Of a DNA stretch of 64,000 bases, positions 1 to 11,808 are shown piece after piece. The notes beneath the pieces were generated by a model. The model was not told the origin of the DNA and made no database searches. It saw only the letters and a program-made list of their open reading frames with translations. Within the stretch, counting starts at the first letter, position 1, and every line of letters begins with the position of its first letter. A program made the position numbers and the translations under genes. Source of the DNA: Porphyra umbilicalis (taxonomy: Eukaryota > Rhodophyta > Bangiophyceae > Bangiales > Bangiaceae); contig KV918930.1 of assembly GCA_002049455.2 (NCBI GenBank), positions 62,001-126,000 of the forward strand, read 5' to 3'.

Positions 1-1442
1 AGGAGCAGCTGTGTCTCATCGTGGGTGCCGCGGAGGAGTCGTGGCAGTCTTTCCACAACACAGGCTTTGTGACAGACTCTCCAAACGTCAACCGCAGCGC
101 GCGGACTAAGCTTCTGTCAGCCGATGTGTTCTCCTTTGCGTACGGATGCACTGCGCACGCGTTAAGCAATCTCTGCCGCCATATCATCAAGATGCCAGCC
201 GTTTTACGCTTCGTGTCCTTCTGCTCCGTGCTGGCCAAGTATTTCCACAATCACCACCTGCCCAGAGCCCACCTCATCAAGCAGCAGCAGACGGAGACGC
301 CGCAGCCGCCAGCTCAGAAGCTGTCTACTCCAACGAGGTGGACCGGAACAGTCTGCCTGCTGACCAGTGTTCTCAAGAACCAAGGTTCGATCACAACGGT
401 ACTGTTCAAGGCCAAGCAGAGGGTCATCGACATGGACTTCCCCCCCTCCCTTTTTGACTTGGTCATGGAGAACGACGACTGGGACAACGTGGCCCAATGG
501 GAGCCCGCATTGTACACATTTTCGGCTATCATCAACTATCTACAGGCCGACACCACGCCCCTCTCTGGCGTCTACGCGTGCTTCCTGTCCCTGGAGGCAT
601 ATTTGGTGCCGTCCAACTTTCCCTTGTCCATCCGTGACGAGATCAGAGGCTTCATCAAGCTGCGGTACGCTACCATCTTCTCTCCCGCCCACGTGCTCTC
701 CTTCTACCCCGACCCGGTCTTCGTACCATTCCGCGAGATGTCGCGGGCATCGACCGTAAAGCCGTGCACAATGACGGATGCGGCGGTGTGCATGAAAGCG
801 GCCAAGCGACTCGTGCGGACCGCCTCCGAGGAGGAGAAGGTCACTGTGGTTATGCAGGTGACACAATTATTTATGGGGTCTTTCCCATTTTTGCGGACAG
901 GTGCGGTCGAGGAGTCATCTAGGGTGTCCCTGCGGCACGTGTGGTGGAGTTTGCACGCCGAGGGCGCTCCACCCGAGCTGCGAGCGGTGGCTGCCCAGAT
1001 GTTCTCCCTTGCACCCACGTCCGCAGCCGGGGAGCGCAGCTTCAATCAGCGCTCCCGCGTCCACAGCAAGACGCAAAACCGCCTGAGTGACGACCACGCG
1101 AACAAGACCCAGGCCATCATTTTCAGCAAGCGGCAGACTAGACGCTTCTACGGCAGTGTGCTTCTCCAGGCGCGCACCACGTGCGCGGAGGCCCACATGG
1201 TCGGTATGCTGCGCCGCAGCTGTCCAGATGGCAGTGGTGGTGGTGATGGAAACACCATTGCTGGTGGCAGTCAAGTCGATGGTGTGGGTGGTGCCAGTGG
1301 GGATGGTGTATTGGAGCAGGAGGTAGGTGAGGGCGAAGAAGAGGAGGCGCTGGCCGACGAGGATGTGGAGACTGTGGCTGGCGCGCAGGAGGCTGTTGCT
1401 CGTCTGATTGAGAAGGCTGAGGCAGAGAGCAAGTACACATAG
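1..1442 (+). pseudogene. hAT-family transposase, C-terminal part, cut by window edge
   Basis: The frame is open from the first bases of the window to a TAG at 1440-1442, so the N-terminus lies outside. The visible ~479 residues start with a stretch typical of the RNase H-like core of hAT transposases (a 'GCTAHALSNLC' type motif near 158-190). They contain the hAT C-terminal dimerisation block at about 930-1125, with a leucine/valine helix followed by SAAGERSFN near 1021-1047 and a following 'RLSDDHANK' helix. The tail (1220-1440) is Gly- then Glu-rich. hAT enzymes excise and insert by cut and paste and act as dimers through this C-terminal block. No frameshift is visible in the part present. 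The catalytic aspartates and BED zinc finger cannot be judged because the upstream part is missing. It may be an intact gene truncated only by the window. Confidence 0.8.
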
Positions 1443-2350
1443 GAATGGAAAATAATATCCCGTACTTCAGCTGAGCGCCGCGAAAACTTGCCGCGCGCTG
1501 GCGGGGACGCGTACTCCGATCACTGCGACGGTGTCCTCAGACAAATCGGACGCGTTTTGTGCTGGCTGGCGGCTATGTCATTGGCAACCGCTACGGACGA
1601 CAGCCACAACCACGACCACCACCAGCAACACCTCCGCCGCCGCCGCCGCCGCCGTCGCCGCTGCCCCTGAAGCCCGCCCCCCCCTCCCCCCCCCAGGCCT
1701 CTGCGGGCACAGCCGTGCCGTCGCCCAGCACAATCTCCCGCCCCCCAAACAGAAAGACAACTCTCACTTGGAGAGGTGCCGCCCAGGGGCTTTTGAATCC
1801 GTCACTTTTCATAGAATCTGAATATACTCCAGTTGCGCTGACATGCACTCAGATTTGAGTTTTTGATGATATCATGTATCTGGATTCGGATCTGACCTCG
1901 TCGGTCGGATTCAGGATCAGCATTATATTCGGATATGTTATCGCTCCGATTTCGATTATAATCTGTGTACCTAGAGTGAGAATATTCCGTCCGAGGACAC
2001 TTCTGCGCAAATAGGGATCGACGCATGTACCAACGAGAGGTTGTCCGACGACGCCGCCAACACAGTCTAGCGCCAGCCAACGTACGTTGTGAGGTGGTCT
2101 CAATCTCCTGGGAAACTGGAGTGGTATGGTGTACCTGCACAATTCCAGCGTGCAAACTAAAAGCTACAATCTCGTGGTCGGACACAGAAAGATTTGTGGT
2201 GCTGCGGGCAGTGTTCCCGAAGTCACGAAGAGTGCTCGTCGGGGTGCAACAGTGGTCGACGCTGGAGGGTGTTGTGACAGCAAAGAGGCGCAGTTTTCCT
2301 GCGACGAGAAGCAGGGCGGCAGGGCTGCTCCTCACGCGAAGGGGATAGGA
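1443..2350. other. intergenic, no gene seen
   Basis: This stretch holds GCC/CCG runs (1625-1700) and poly-C tracts, then a less GC-rich part (1850-2000) with several 'CGGAT' type words. Overlapping open frames on both strands look like composition effects. No transposon terminal repeat, tRNA or conserved protein was recognised. Confidence 0.5.
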
Positions 2351-3322
2351 TCATGCTGCGGATACCCAAACACCTTCACGTCGTGGTCCGGGCATCCGGC
2401 TCAGGTGTGCCAGACACATTTCTCTCTTAGTTGCGAAGGTCCAGCCCCTATCGCATATCTGGTAGCCAACATTGGCATCTTGTTCGCCTGCGGCGTCGCA
2501 AGGGCTGCCCCAGACTGTTGTTGTAGCGCACAGCCAATTCCGGGAGTCGGATAAACTCAGGCAAAGTATCTCCACTCTGATTACATTATATCCTGACCTC
2601 AGAGAATTATTAAGGCACATTATGATCGTCGGTGCATGGACAGAGTACATTAAGAATACGCAGCTACGGCATGAATATGGATATATCCGAGTATACTGTG
2701 CGGATATATCTAGCTCAACATTATCCACCTCAGCCCCTGGTGCCGCCGCGCCGCCGCGTCGACCTCCCCCATTGACAGCACGTCCATCGCCGCCAGCGCC
2801 GCGTTCAGGCGTCGGCCCCCCGCTGCGACGCCGCTCGCCCAAACGACAGCACCGCCGCTTCGGACCCCCCCCTCGGGTCACCGCCGCCTGCACCCAGGCC
2901 GACCGTCGGGCCGCCGCGCGCAACGCCGCGCACCCCGACAGGCGGACGCGGAGGGAGGGCGTGCCAGCCGCGGCGGGGTTCCCCGCCGCCGCCTCCAAGA
3001 ACCGCACGATAGAAGCGAGGAGGCCCGCCGCGGAGACAGCGGCGGCCTCTTCGAGGCGAAGGAGGCAGGCGCCAGCAACCGTACCGGCGGCGGCTTGCTC
3101 AAACGCCCCATTAAGCGGCGGCGCGGCCGCGGCGGCGGCCGCAAGCGGGGAGAACCCGACCGCCGCCACCACCGACAGGGCGCCGTCGTGGATGGCGAGC
3201 GCCCGCAGCAGGGCCACCGCCGGCGTGACCCCGACATGGAGGCGTGGGACGCGCAACGCCGCGACGGCGGGGAAGGCAGGCGTGAGAGCCGCGCACGCGG
3301 CGTGGACAACGGCAATCATGAG
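2351..3322 (-). pseudogene. Ala-rich open reading frame, downstream half, split by chromovirus
   Basis: On the minus strand an alanine- and leucine-rich frame runs from the chromovirus target site (3318-3322) to a stop at 2351. The most protein-like part is about 2850-3322. Deleting the chromovirus plus one target-site copy (3323-20169) brings this frame in register with the minus-strand frame ending at 20170, so the element probably landed in one open frame. No domain is recognised. Alternating hydrophobic Ala/Leu segments could suggest helical repeats, but GC-rich sequence often gives such open frames by chance. The AT-richer end (2351-2720) is probably not coding. Treat as a possible decayed host or transposon gene. 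Confidence 0.25.
3318..3322. repeat. target-site duplication of chromovirus, left copy (ATGAG)
   Basis: ATGAG directly before the 5' LTR matches ATGAG directly after the 3' LTR at 20165-20169. Five bases is the usual duplication for Ty3/gypsy integrases. Confidence 0.9.
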
Positions 3323-4049
3323 TGTGACGGTCCGGCACATGGCCCCCACACTCGGGGAATCAGATTCCCCGGAAATATGTCCCACTACCGCATATTTCAA
3401 ATTGTTCCGTTGGCGACCTACTTGTGATCACCTCGTGGCTCACCAACCACAACCGCGATCCCAATACTTCCCTGGCATTCGTAACCCCCCCGGGCGGGCC
3501 CCTACTTAAGTGCTTAATTTTGTGTAAACCCGACTTGGATAATCGACTTACGTTCCTCCGCGCCCCTGACCCCAGGGCGCCGCGCGGGTGTCCCGTAGCA
3601 CCCTTCCCCCGCCTCTACTCAAGGCGGTATTCGAAGCTTCGGCCTTCCTCCGCTGAGACTGACCCCGTGGGCCCTGAGGGGAGGGTTTTCCGAGGGTCCT
3701 TTGAGGGTGTCTGAGGAGGGTTTCCGAGGGTCCTTTGAGGGTGTCTGAGGAGGGTTTCCGAGGGTCCTTTGTGGGTGTCTGAGGAGAGTTTTCGGAGGGT
3801 CCGAGGGGAACGGACGGGATAAGAGGGCGAAGCGTGAGTGTTTCCTCGAGGCCTTCGACGCAGGCAAGTAAATTTCCGGTCACACAACTCGCGTTTGTCG
3901 CTCGGGGCGCCTTCCCCCGGTCGACGCCGTGCTTTGGTGCTCTCCGGGATTTTCTGCCGGGGCGGGTACTTCCCGACAGGACTACCCGACGACACAGTCT
4001 GGCTCGCTCTCCCCCCAACTGGGTGGGGTGGGCTGAGCTTGTTGTCACA
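3323..4049 (+). repeat. chromovirus 5' LTR
   Basis: The LTR is bounded by TG...CA and near-identical to 19437-20164. It contains an internal tandem repeat at about 3690-3810 with a ~36-bp unit (core 'GGTCCTTTGAGGGTGTCTGA'), present about three times and also in the 3' LTR. This may be an enhancer array. Confidence 0.95.
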
Positions 4050-4071
4050 TTTGGTGGAGCAGCAGGGGAGG
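4050..4071 (+). promoter_or_regulatory. chromovirus primer-binding site (tRNA not identified)
   Basis: Two bases after the LTR end the sequence reads TGGTGGAGCAGCAGGGG. It starts with TGG, the complement of a tRNA CCA end, as expected for a minus-strand primer site. I could not assign the tRNA species. Confidence 0.5.
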
Positions 4072-4211
4072 AAGGCAACTCAGTCTTCCTCGGGGTGGTG
4101 GCGGCGCGCCAACCCGCCTCGGGGGGAACCTAGTTGGTCCTCTTCCCCTTGGTGCCTAGCGCTGCGGGCGGCGCCCCGCAACGCCAGGTTTGGCTGAGTC
4201 CGACCGGGTCG

Positions 4212-6466
4212 ATGGCCGATGGGGGGGGGAATGGAGACCCTTCTGGTGTCGAGGTGCCTGGTGCCGGGGGGGATGGGTCTTCTGCTCCCGGAGCCGGATC
4301 GTCGGTTGACGATCGCCACACCAGTGCAGGCACCACGGATGCGGGTGCCCGCGGGCAGCGGACTTTGTTCCAGCCCTTGCCCCCTTGCCTCGATCCGACT
4401 GGGACTCGCCCCCCGGCAGGCGCCCCCTCGGGTAGTACTCACCCCGAGGCGGTCCTGCAGGGTGCTGGCACTCATTTCGGCGTAGGACAGCTGCCCGACG
4501 TTTCCACGTGGGGCGGTGGGTCTGTGCCACCACCCTCACGGGAACCTGCGGGTGGGATCTCTAGTCGTGCTCCCCCAGGTTCACGGAGTGCCAAGGGTGC
4601 TTGGCGCTTGAGCACAGCGCCGAAACTCACGGTATCGGTCCACCGGCCCTCGGGCCCGGTGGGAGATCCCCTCTCGGTGCTTGGGAGGGGAAAGCGATGC
4701 CAGGATCGGCACGGGAGCCTGCAGGCAGGAGCTTTTGTCGTGCTCCCCCAGGCTCACGGGGTGCCAGGGATGGCCAGTGTCTCAAGTGGCGAGACGCCAT
4801 GGCCGAGTTCGTTCGATCTGAAGTTACCCGATCGCTAGTTACGATGTTGAGGGGCTGTACGCCCAGGCCCGCTGAGCGGCGGGGCCGAGCCCGACGCTCT
4901 GCTCGTCGGCGCCGACGCGCCAACTCGTCGTCGTCTTCGATCACTGACGTTTCCCGCTCGGGGGACGAGTCAGCTGTTGCGGCCCTACTTGGTGCGTTCC
5001 GCGCTACCCCCACGCCGTCGACGGTGAGGGAGAGCACTCGGGGTATTAACCCGAGGGCCCAACCGATTCCTGCCTCGGCGGAGGGTGAGCAAGGCGGGGG
5101 AGCGGCGCGAGAGTTACCCCGGGATATTGACCCAGGGTTCCCGACGCAACTCCTCTCCGGGACCGGTCAGGAGGCAGCGGGGTGGCCGACTCAAACCACC
5201 CCGACACCTCCCACTCGGGTGGTGCCGCCCAAGACTGTGGTGAACCACCCGTACTACCGGGTGATGTTAGACTGTGAGACCTACGCGCTAGACAACAAGT
5301 CGGTTGCCTACGCGCGGCGTCAGGCCCGTACTTTGGGCCGGCGCAAGAAGGAGGTGGCTCAGTCCTTCGGGGTACGCGTCGAGTGGGACGGTTCCCCCCC
5401 GGCCAAGATCTTTTAGTTCTTGCGCAAGTTCGCCAAGGCCTGTGAAGACAACGACATCTCCGAAGGCGAAGCCTTCTACATCCTTCAAGACTTCACGAAG
5501 GAACCTCTTAAGTGAGAGGTGATGATGGTTATGCCAACTCGCCGGGTGGGTAACCCCGGCGAGGTCACTTCCTGCCTGGAGCTCATCAACTGGATGCTCC
5601 GGCGTCACTTCGACGAGGCCTCAGTGGCTACTCTAGTCGAGACCCTTAACGTCGCGGTCCAATGGGATGACGAGGAAGAGTTGTCCTTCGCCGCGCGCCT
5701 CCGCTGCCTCAACACCGAGTGCTGGTTCATGTACGGGGAGGGCGCCCTCAAGGGGCGCTTCGTGGAAGGTGTCCCCCGCGCGGCGCGCTCCATTGTGCGC
5801 GAACGAAACACCCCCGGCATGCCTATGGCGGAGCTGGCTCGCGTCGCCCAGACTAAGGGCGACGAACACCGCTGGCTACGACTTAAGCAGCTCAAAAAGC
5901 GGACCAAGAAGCGAGAAGCGCTCGCGGAGGAGGCCCGGCTCTGGCGGCAAGCTCGTCCGGCCGCCCTTCCACGGGTCACCGGCAGAACACGGGGTTACCA
6001 ACCGCGGGACGCTCCCGTCCGGGCCGTCGGGGCCATGGGTGCCCCAACTCCGGGCCCCCGGTACGATGTGTCCCGACCCAAGGCCCCGAGCGGCTCGACT
6101 CCCGGGGGCGGCGACAACCCGCGCTTCCAATCCCGACCAAGGGGTGAGCCTTCCCGACCCAAGCCCCGGGCGGGAAAGTACCCTCGCTGGCAGTGTGGCA
6201 AGGTGAGTCATTGGGCCGAGGTATGCCCCAACTTGGACGCACGCCTACGCGACCGATTGGCCATAGCCAGTCGGTGGTCCCCTCTCGAGACGTCCTCGGG
6301 CTCCCGTGATACCCCACTAATGGGCCGGCGAGTAGCCGTTGCCACTCACGAAGAGGACACCAGCTCAAGCGGCGAGGAGTCGACGCCGCTTGAGAAGGGG
6401 GAACCGCAGATCGAGCCCGAGTGCGGACCCGCCACTTTCTCTGAGTCAGAGGAGGGAAACGAGTAA
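4212..6466 (+). pseudogene. gag: chromovirus gag (capsid/nucleocapsid), broken
   Basis: A likely start is the ATG at 4212 after the leader. The first part (to about 4600) and the remainder (4601-6466) are in different frames, so an indel lies near a local duplication of a ~65-bp segment (about 4540-4605 versus 4710-4775). The second frame is interrupted by TAG at 5414-5416 and TGA at 5513-5515. The capsid-like helical region lies at about 5230-5930. The C-terminal zinc knuckle (CX2CX4HX4C) at about 6185-6226 has its first cysteine replaced by arginine (codon 6185-6187). Gag would package the RNA in a virus-like particle. The frame ends in TAA at 6464-6466, directly after a frameshift signal that leads into pol. 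Confidence 0.8.
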
Positions 6467-6515
6467 TTACCGGTTTTTGGCCCTCCCCGCGGCAACCGGT
6501 GGACCCATCCCGGGG
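6454..6515 (+). promoter_or_regulatory. -1 ribosomal frameshift signal (GGGAAAC + hairpin/pseudoknot)
   Basis: GGGAAAC at 6454-6460 lies in the gag frame as G GGA AAC, the X XXY YYZ arrangement. The gag stop follows at 6464. After an 8-base spacer, ACCGGTT (6469-6475) can pair with AACCGGT (6494-6500). The loop bases CCCCG (6485-6489) can pair with CGGGG (6511-6515), giving an H-type pseudoknot. Pol is in the -1 frame and stays open from the slip point to 6703. The same heptamer serves known retroviral gag-pro/pol -1 shifts. Confidence 0.75.
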
Positions 6516-9500
6516 CGTGGATGTGATGCCAGTACGCATCCAATCCGCACCCAAGGGGATCCGCCCTCGGGACGCGCCCCTCCCGAAGGGGGTAGGCGGC
6601 TGCAATGTGGTGGCCATCCTGACGGGGTCCTACAACCAGGTGGCCTGTCGCGTCTGGCTGGTCGCGAGGCGTGAGTTAGCCCTCCGCGTCATTGTCGACA
6701 CGTAGTCGTGCGTCTCCCTAGTACGGGAAGCGCTACTCCCCCCGGAGATGAAGGTGGCGTCCTTAGACGCGGCGACCGCCCAGTTGTTTGACGTGAATGG
6801 GGGACTCCTTCCCATCACGGGCACCGTGACTCTTACCGTGCGAGTCGGCACTTACTCCACCCCAGTCACGTGTGGGGTAGTGCGCGGCATGTCGGTCCCG
6901 CTAAGCCTAGGAACCGACTACACTGACGTCCATGTCCCTAATATTTGCGGGCCCAAGGGGTACGTCCGGTTACTAAACGGATGTAGGGTCCCCATCCTTT
7001 GTCGGGGTAAGACGGTGTCGTATGCCAGGGCGGAACAACCCAAGGCTGATGCCGCTAGTGAGGCGGACACCAAGGTTCGCCTGGCACACGAGGTGGTCCT
7101 ACCCCCGCGGTCCCGGGGGTACGTCCCAGTACAGACGTTATTCCAAGGGAATGGGGTCATCACCCAGCGCCATCGCGTGTATGAGCGCCACCGTGTGCAT
7201 GTTGCAACTGGCACCATGGACTGCACCGCCAACCAGACCTGGCGGGTGGAGGTAATCCATACGGGGAACACGAGTAAACGATTCCCCAAGGGCATCGTCC
7301 TAGGGCATATGTCGGCCTACTCCGGTATGGTAGCCGCCATATCCCGAGAGGCCTGGGCTGCACTCAGTCCCCGGCCGACCACCGCGTCCGACGCGACAGA
7401 CCCCGCGGATGAGCCCCACGTTTATACTGCGAACGTGCCCGAGGGGTTGCGGGCTCAAGTGCTCGCCCTACTGGAGAAGCACCGAGCCCTCTGGAGTGGG
7501 CACTTAGGCTCCATCAAGGTCACGGAGCACCGGATCGAGTTGAAGCCGGGCTTCAAGCCCGTCCGGCTCAACCCGTACCGGATGGGTCCCAGAACGAGGG
7601 AACTCATCAAGGCCCAAGTCGACCGAATGCTCAAGCTCGAAGTTATAGAGCCCAGCCAGAGTGAATGGGCTAGCCCGGTGGTACTCATCCCGAAACCCGA
7701 CGGGAGTCCCCGGTTCTGCATCGATCATAGGCAGTTAAGCGAGCGCTCAGTACGTGACTCGTATCCATTACCCAGGATGGAAGACTGTCCCGACTCCTTA
7801 GGGGATGCGCAGTTCTTCTCCACGTTGGACTGCAACGCGGGGTAATGGCAGATCCCCCTAGCCGAGGAGGATAAGCCTAAGACGGCATTCACTTGGCACT
7901 GTGGGATGTACCAGTGTACGCGTCTGCCGTTTTGCCTGTGCAATGCCCCTGCCACTTTCCAGCGGACCATTGACATGATCCTATCCGGAGTCAAGTGGCA
8001 GAATGTGCTCGTCTACTTGGAGGATCTCATCATCTTCTCCGCCGATGCCGAGTCGCACCTGTCCCACTTGGACACGGTGCTCACCCTACTCGAGAAGCAC
8101 GGGCTCACCCTGAAGGCACAGAAGTGCCACCTCTTTACTAACGAGGTGGAGTACCTAGGCCATGTAGTGCGGCCAGGACGCTTGAGTGTGAACGAGAAGA
8201 ACCTCAAGGCCATAAAGAAGGCCAGCTTCCCCAAGACCCAAACCCAACTACGGACTTTCTTCGGTATGTGCAATGTCTACCGTCGGTTCACAGTAGAAAT
8301 CGCTAAGACAGCGAAGCCGCTGAATAAGTTGAACAGCGTGAAGCTTCCGATGCGGTTGAGTCCCCCTACCCCGGAGGAACAGGCCGCGTTCGACAGACTA
8401 CGCGAACAGCTATGTCAGCCTCTCATCCTTGCGATACCGCGAAAGAAGGGGAAGTACATCATCGATGTGGATGCTAGCTACGACCAGCTAGGGTGCTGCC
8501 TACTACAGCAGCAACCTGATGGCAAATACCTGCCTGTAAGATACTTCAGTACGGCCCTACTGCCGGCGGAGAATAACAACACCGTCACCGAGATTGAGGG
8601 ACTAGGTGTCGTGTGGGCGGTCGGTTTACTACGACCGTACATCGAAGGCACCAAGTTCCTCATCCGGTGTGACCACAAGGCACTGAAGTGGATACTAACC
8701 ACGACGGCCTGCACCAACAATCGACTCAATCGTTGGCGCATCCTCCTCTCGGAGATCGACCATGATGTGGAGTACAAGCCCGGCCCCCAACATGCGGTGG
8801 CCGACGCACTGTCTCGCATCCCGACTGAGGGGCTGGACACGGGACCCATCTCCCAGGAGATCCCCACAGTCGGGGTAACCACTCGAAGGGGGGCGGTACT
8901 CGACCCCCGACTCCTCGGGAACAGGGAGATCGCCCGCATACCCCTGGGCGAACTAGCCCAGAAGCAGGCGACAGACGAGTTCTGTCAGGGGGTCAAGAAG
9001 CTATTTGACACCCCCACGCCCACGCGCTTCTATGAGAACGCGGACGGGTTGTTGTGCCGTCGCGGACACCGCGAGGTGACCCAGCAAGTACTGGTCCCCC
9101 AGGCCTTAGTCAAGGACGTATTACGGGCGGAGCACTCCTCCTCCTTGGCTGCGCACCCAGGTGGGACGCGCATGTACCAGACCCTGCGAGACAAATACTA
9201 CTGGCCCTCGCTGGCGATGGACGTGTTCGGGTGGGTGGCAGCTTGCCCCACCTGTGCAAAGAACCGGCTCATGGGTACGCAGAGTAACGCGTTCATGAGG
9301 TTGTTCCCCGCGACGGAACCATTCGCAGCGCTGGCCACTGACTTACTTGGCCCGCTGCCCCGGACCCCCGAAGGATATGAGTACATCCTTGTTATTTGCG
9401 ACCGATTTTCTAAGGTCAGTCGGGCGGTCCCGCTTCGAGACATCACGGCTCTGGATGTTCTCGGCGCATTCCTCGACACGTGGGTTGCTAGCTATGGGAT

Positions 9501-10419
9501 CCCCGATTCCGTTCTATCGGATAACGGACCCCAATTTGCTGCCGTACTCTGGCGAGGGGTGCTCAAGACCCTGGGTATTGACACTAACTATGCCACCCCT
9601 TACCACCCCCAAACTAATGGGCACGTCGAACGGTTTAATGAGACCGTACTTAAGCAACTACGACACTACGTAAGTGACCACGTAGTTACGTTGTCCCGAT
9701 ACTTAAGCCTGGTAGTAACGGCTTACAATTCGCAAGTGCAAATTAGCACCGGGCAAACCCCGTTCGCGTTCGGAAGTCCCCGACGGCTTCCTCCCGTGGC
9801 AATCGAGCGACTTACAGCGGGCCCCGACCCCGAGGAGATAGTAACCCCCGGGCGAGCCAAGGAAAATTTCCTCCAGCGCCTCGACTCCCTGATCCCCCTA
9901 GTACGGGATACCATGGAAAAGGCACAGGCCGGGTCCAAACGAGCGTTCGACAAGCGCGTGCAGACTCGCCGCGAAGCCCTCCAAGTTGAAGACTGACTAT
10001 TCGTGAGGTTTCACGAGAACCAGCGGGGTAAACTCGTTTTCAAGACACTGGGACCCTACCAGATCTTGAAGACAGACGGGCGTCGGCTCACCATCGAAAG
10101 TGACGATGGGATCCGTACCATCAATGGGAACCACGCCACCCGCGCCCCTGAACCACCCGAGGGTGACCCGGCGTGGGCACGGGCACTGGCTGCGTGGCGA
10201 GTCCCCTCCCTCCCCTCATCGGCAAGTGAACCGATTGAGGCTGTCTTCGACCGCTTTGTCGGGCAGGGGCACGACGACCAGGAGCGACTCATGCTCCAGG
10301 TCAGATGGTTCGGGTATGAACCCCGGGAGGACTCCTGGCACTACTTGGAGTACCTCCCGGCTGAGAAGGTCCGCCAGCACTGTGCGCGGCACCGGCTCAC
10401 GATGAGAAGAAGGGTATAA
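6460..10419 (+). pseudogene. pol: chromovirus pol (PR-RT-RH-IN-chromodomain), broken
   Basis: The frame is continuous from the frameshift site to TAA at 10417-10419 apart from three stops: TAG 6703-6705 inside the aspartic protease active-site triad, TAA 7843-7845 in the reverse transcriptase, and TGA 9994-9996 between the integrase core and its C-terminal part. Reverse transcriptase spans about 7540-8270. Its YxDD motif reads YLED at 8014-8025, so one catalytic aspartate is glutamate. RNase H spans about 8440-8820. Integrase has the HHCC zinc finger at 9130-9260, then D (TDLLGP, ~9340), D (SDNGPQF, ~9520) and E (NGHVERFN, ~9625). A chromodomain (about 10240-10390, with RWFGYEPREDSW) closes the protein and normally targets integration to heterochromatin. 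The element is inactive. Confidence 0.9.
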
Positions 10420-10557
10420 TACAACTAAAGAACGCCAGTACAGGGTACCCCTCACACACACCCCTGACATTGGATTCAACCCAACTAGGGACAAGCATGG
10501 TAGGGGGCGGGGCTACCCATAACTCAACTCCCCGGTACCCTACCCGGAGAAGGGTGA

Positions 10558-11247
10558 CTACTGCCTACCCGGCAAGTGCGGGCGGTCGTCGCGGGCGTAC
10601 CCCCCGTATTGGTCGTAGCCCAGGGGATCCACCAGGTACTCCTGGGCCGACCCCCGGTCCGAAGGGCCCGGCCCCCACGACGAGCGTGGCGCCCTACTCG
10701 GCGCCGCCCCCGCAGCGGCATACCCCCCAGCGGACGTGGGGTAGCCGCCCCCATGGTGGGGCGCGGCCGAGCCAGCCGGCTCCCCGGCGTACGGGGCTCG
10801 AATGGAGCCCACGCCCGCCGAAGGCACTGCGGGCCCAGGCGCCACTTGCTGGCCGTGCCCTTCCAAGCGGGAGGCCATCTGGTTCCCGATGGCCTCTGGG
10901 GTGGTGTCCACCAGGAACTGCTCGGCGGAGGCAGTAAGGGGGGACGAGGGGTCTCGCAGTATGGCCCACGCCCCCGGGTAACCCACGCCAGGGTGTCCAC
11001 AAGGGAGGCCACTATCGCCTCCCCATGGGCCGCCCTAAGCGCCCCCGCCGCACTTGGGTAGGTGGACGCCAGGGCATGTGGGCACCGGGGGGTGACGTAC
11101 CGCCGAGGCTCTGCCCCGCCCCCAGGGCCGGGTAGTACGGGACACCCGGCGGGGCAAACGTCGGACGGCCCGACCACCCCACGGGTGACGCCCCCGCCCG
11201 TGTGGTCCGCCGGACGGCGCCCCCACGAGCAGAGGGGCGCTCGGCAG
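10558..11247 (-). pseudogene. antisense ORF of chromovirus 1, C-terminal half
   Basis: This is the downstream half of the minus-strand ORF that starts at 18833, separated from it by the copia insertion. From the insertion site the protein-like frame (Ala-rich, with a helical stretch at about 11060-10985) runs to about 10985. It then needs a one-frame shift into the frame that ends at a stop at 10558. The end is rich in Gly, Tyr, Arg and Asp. It ends only about 140 bases from the end of pol on the opposite strand, so the two ORFs converge. No known domain was recognised. Confidence 0.45.
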
Positions 11248-11252
11248 TACCC
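11248..11252. repeat. target-site duplication of copia, left copy (TACCC)
   Basis: TACCC directly before the 5' LTR is repeated directly after the 3' LTR at 17179-17183. It marks a clean integrase-mediated insertion. Confidence 0.95.
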
Positions 11253-11651
11253 TGCTGAGGCAGCCCCCCAAAACCGCGCAGGTAAGTCGGAGTTACCGCG
11301 GACTGCCTGGATAATTCCGGGAGTACTTATGCGGTCATCGGCTTGTTTAGCTGTGGCATTGTCATGCATTGCTGTATGTGTGTGATGTAATTACTTGTAC
11401 TTGTATATTGAGGGCAGCTCCTTTTGGAGCTGAGCTCGGGGAGATTCTCGTGGGGTCATCGAGGGGCGTCGCATTTTGTGGGGTGGTGAGAGCATGTACC
11501 CTCCAAGAGAGGGAGCACTGCGCTGGCGGGTGAGTGCGCCGGCAGAACGTGGCGAGAGAGGCACACGGAGGGTTTAAGAGCCTGCTGGCCTCGCGCCTCA
11601 GACCGCTCTCGAGTAAAGCAACGCATCCACCCAACTACCGCTCACTTCACA
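11253..11651 (+). repeat. copia 5' LTR
   Basis: 399 bp, TG...CA, near-identical to 16781-17178. The boundaries are fixed by the flanking TACCC duplication. Confidence 0.96.
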
Positions 11652-11666
11652 GGTTATGGGCCCAGC
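11652..11666 (+). promoter_or_regulatory. primer-binding site: half-tRNA initiator Met
   Basis: GGTTATGGGCCCAGC begins at the first base after the LTR. Its reverse complement is the widely conserved anticodon stem-loop of initiator tRNA-Met, not the 3' acceptor end. This means priming from a cleaved half-tRNA, as known for Drosophila copia and yeast Ty5. Confidence 0.85.
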
Positions 11667-11808
11667 TGTCGCTGGTGGTAACCGTTGTCTTCCCTGCGGT
11701 CGCTGGCGAGACAACGTCGCTGGGATCGCGGTGTGTTCCGGCGTCGGGCGGGCGTGTTTTGCTCCCTACGTCGTGAGTGCGTCGCTGTGCGGTGCCAAGG
11801 TCGTCAAC

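Noticed and set aside
1590-1860. Short CRISPR-like GCC/CCG repeats
   Set aside because: Simple-sequence triplet runs without regular spacers, in a eukaryotic genome.
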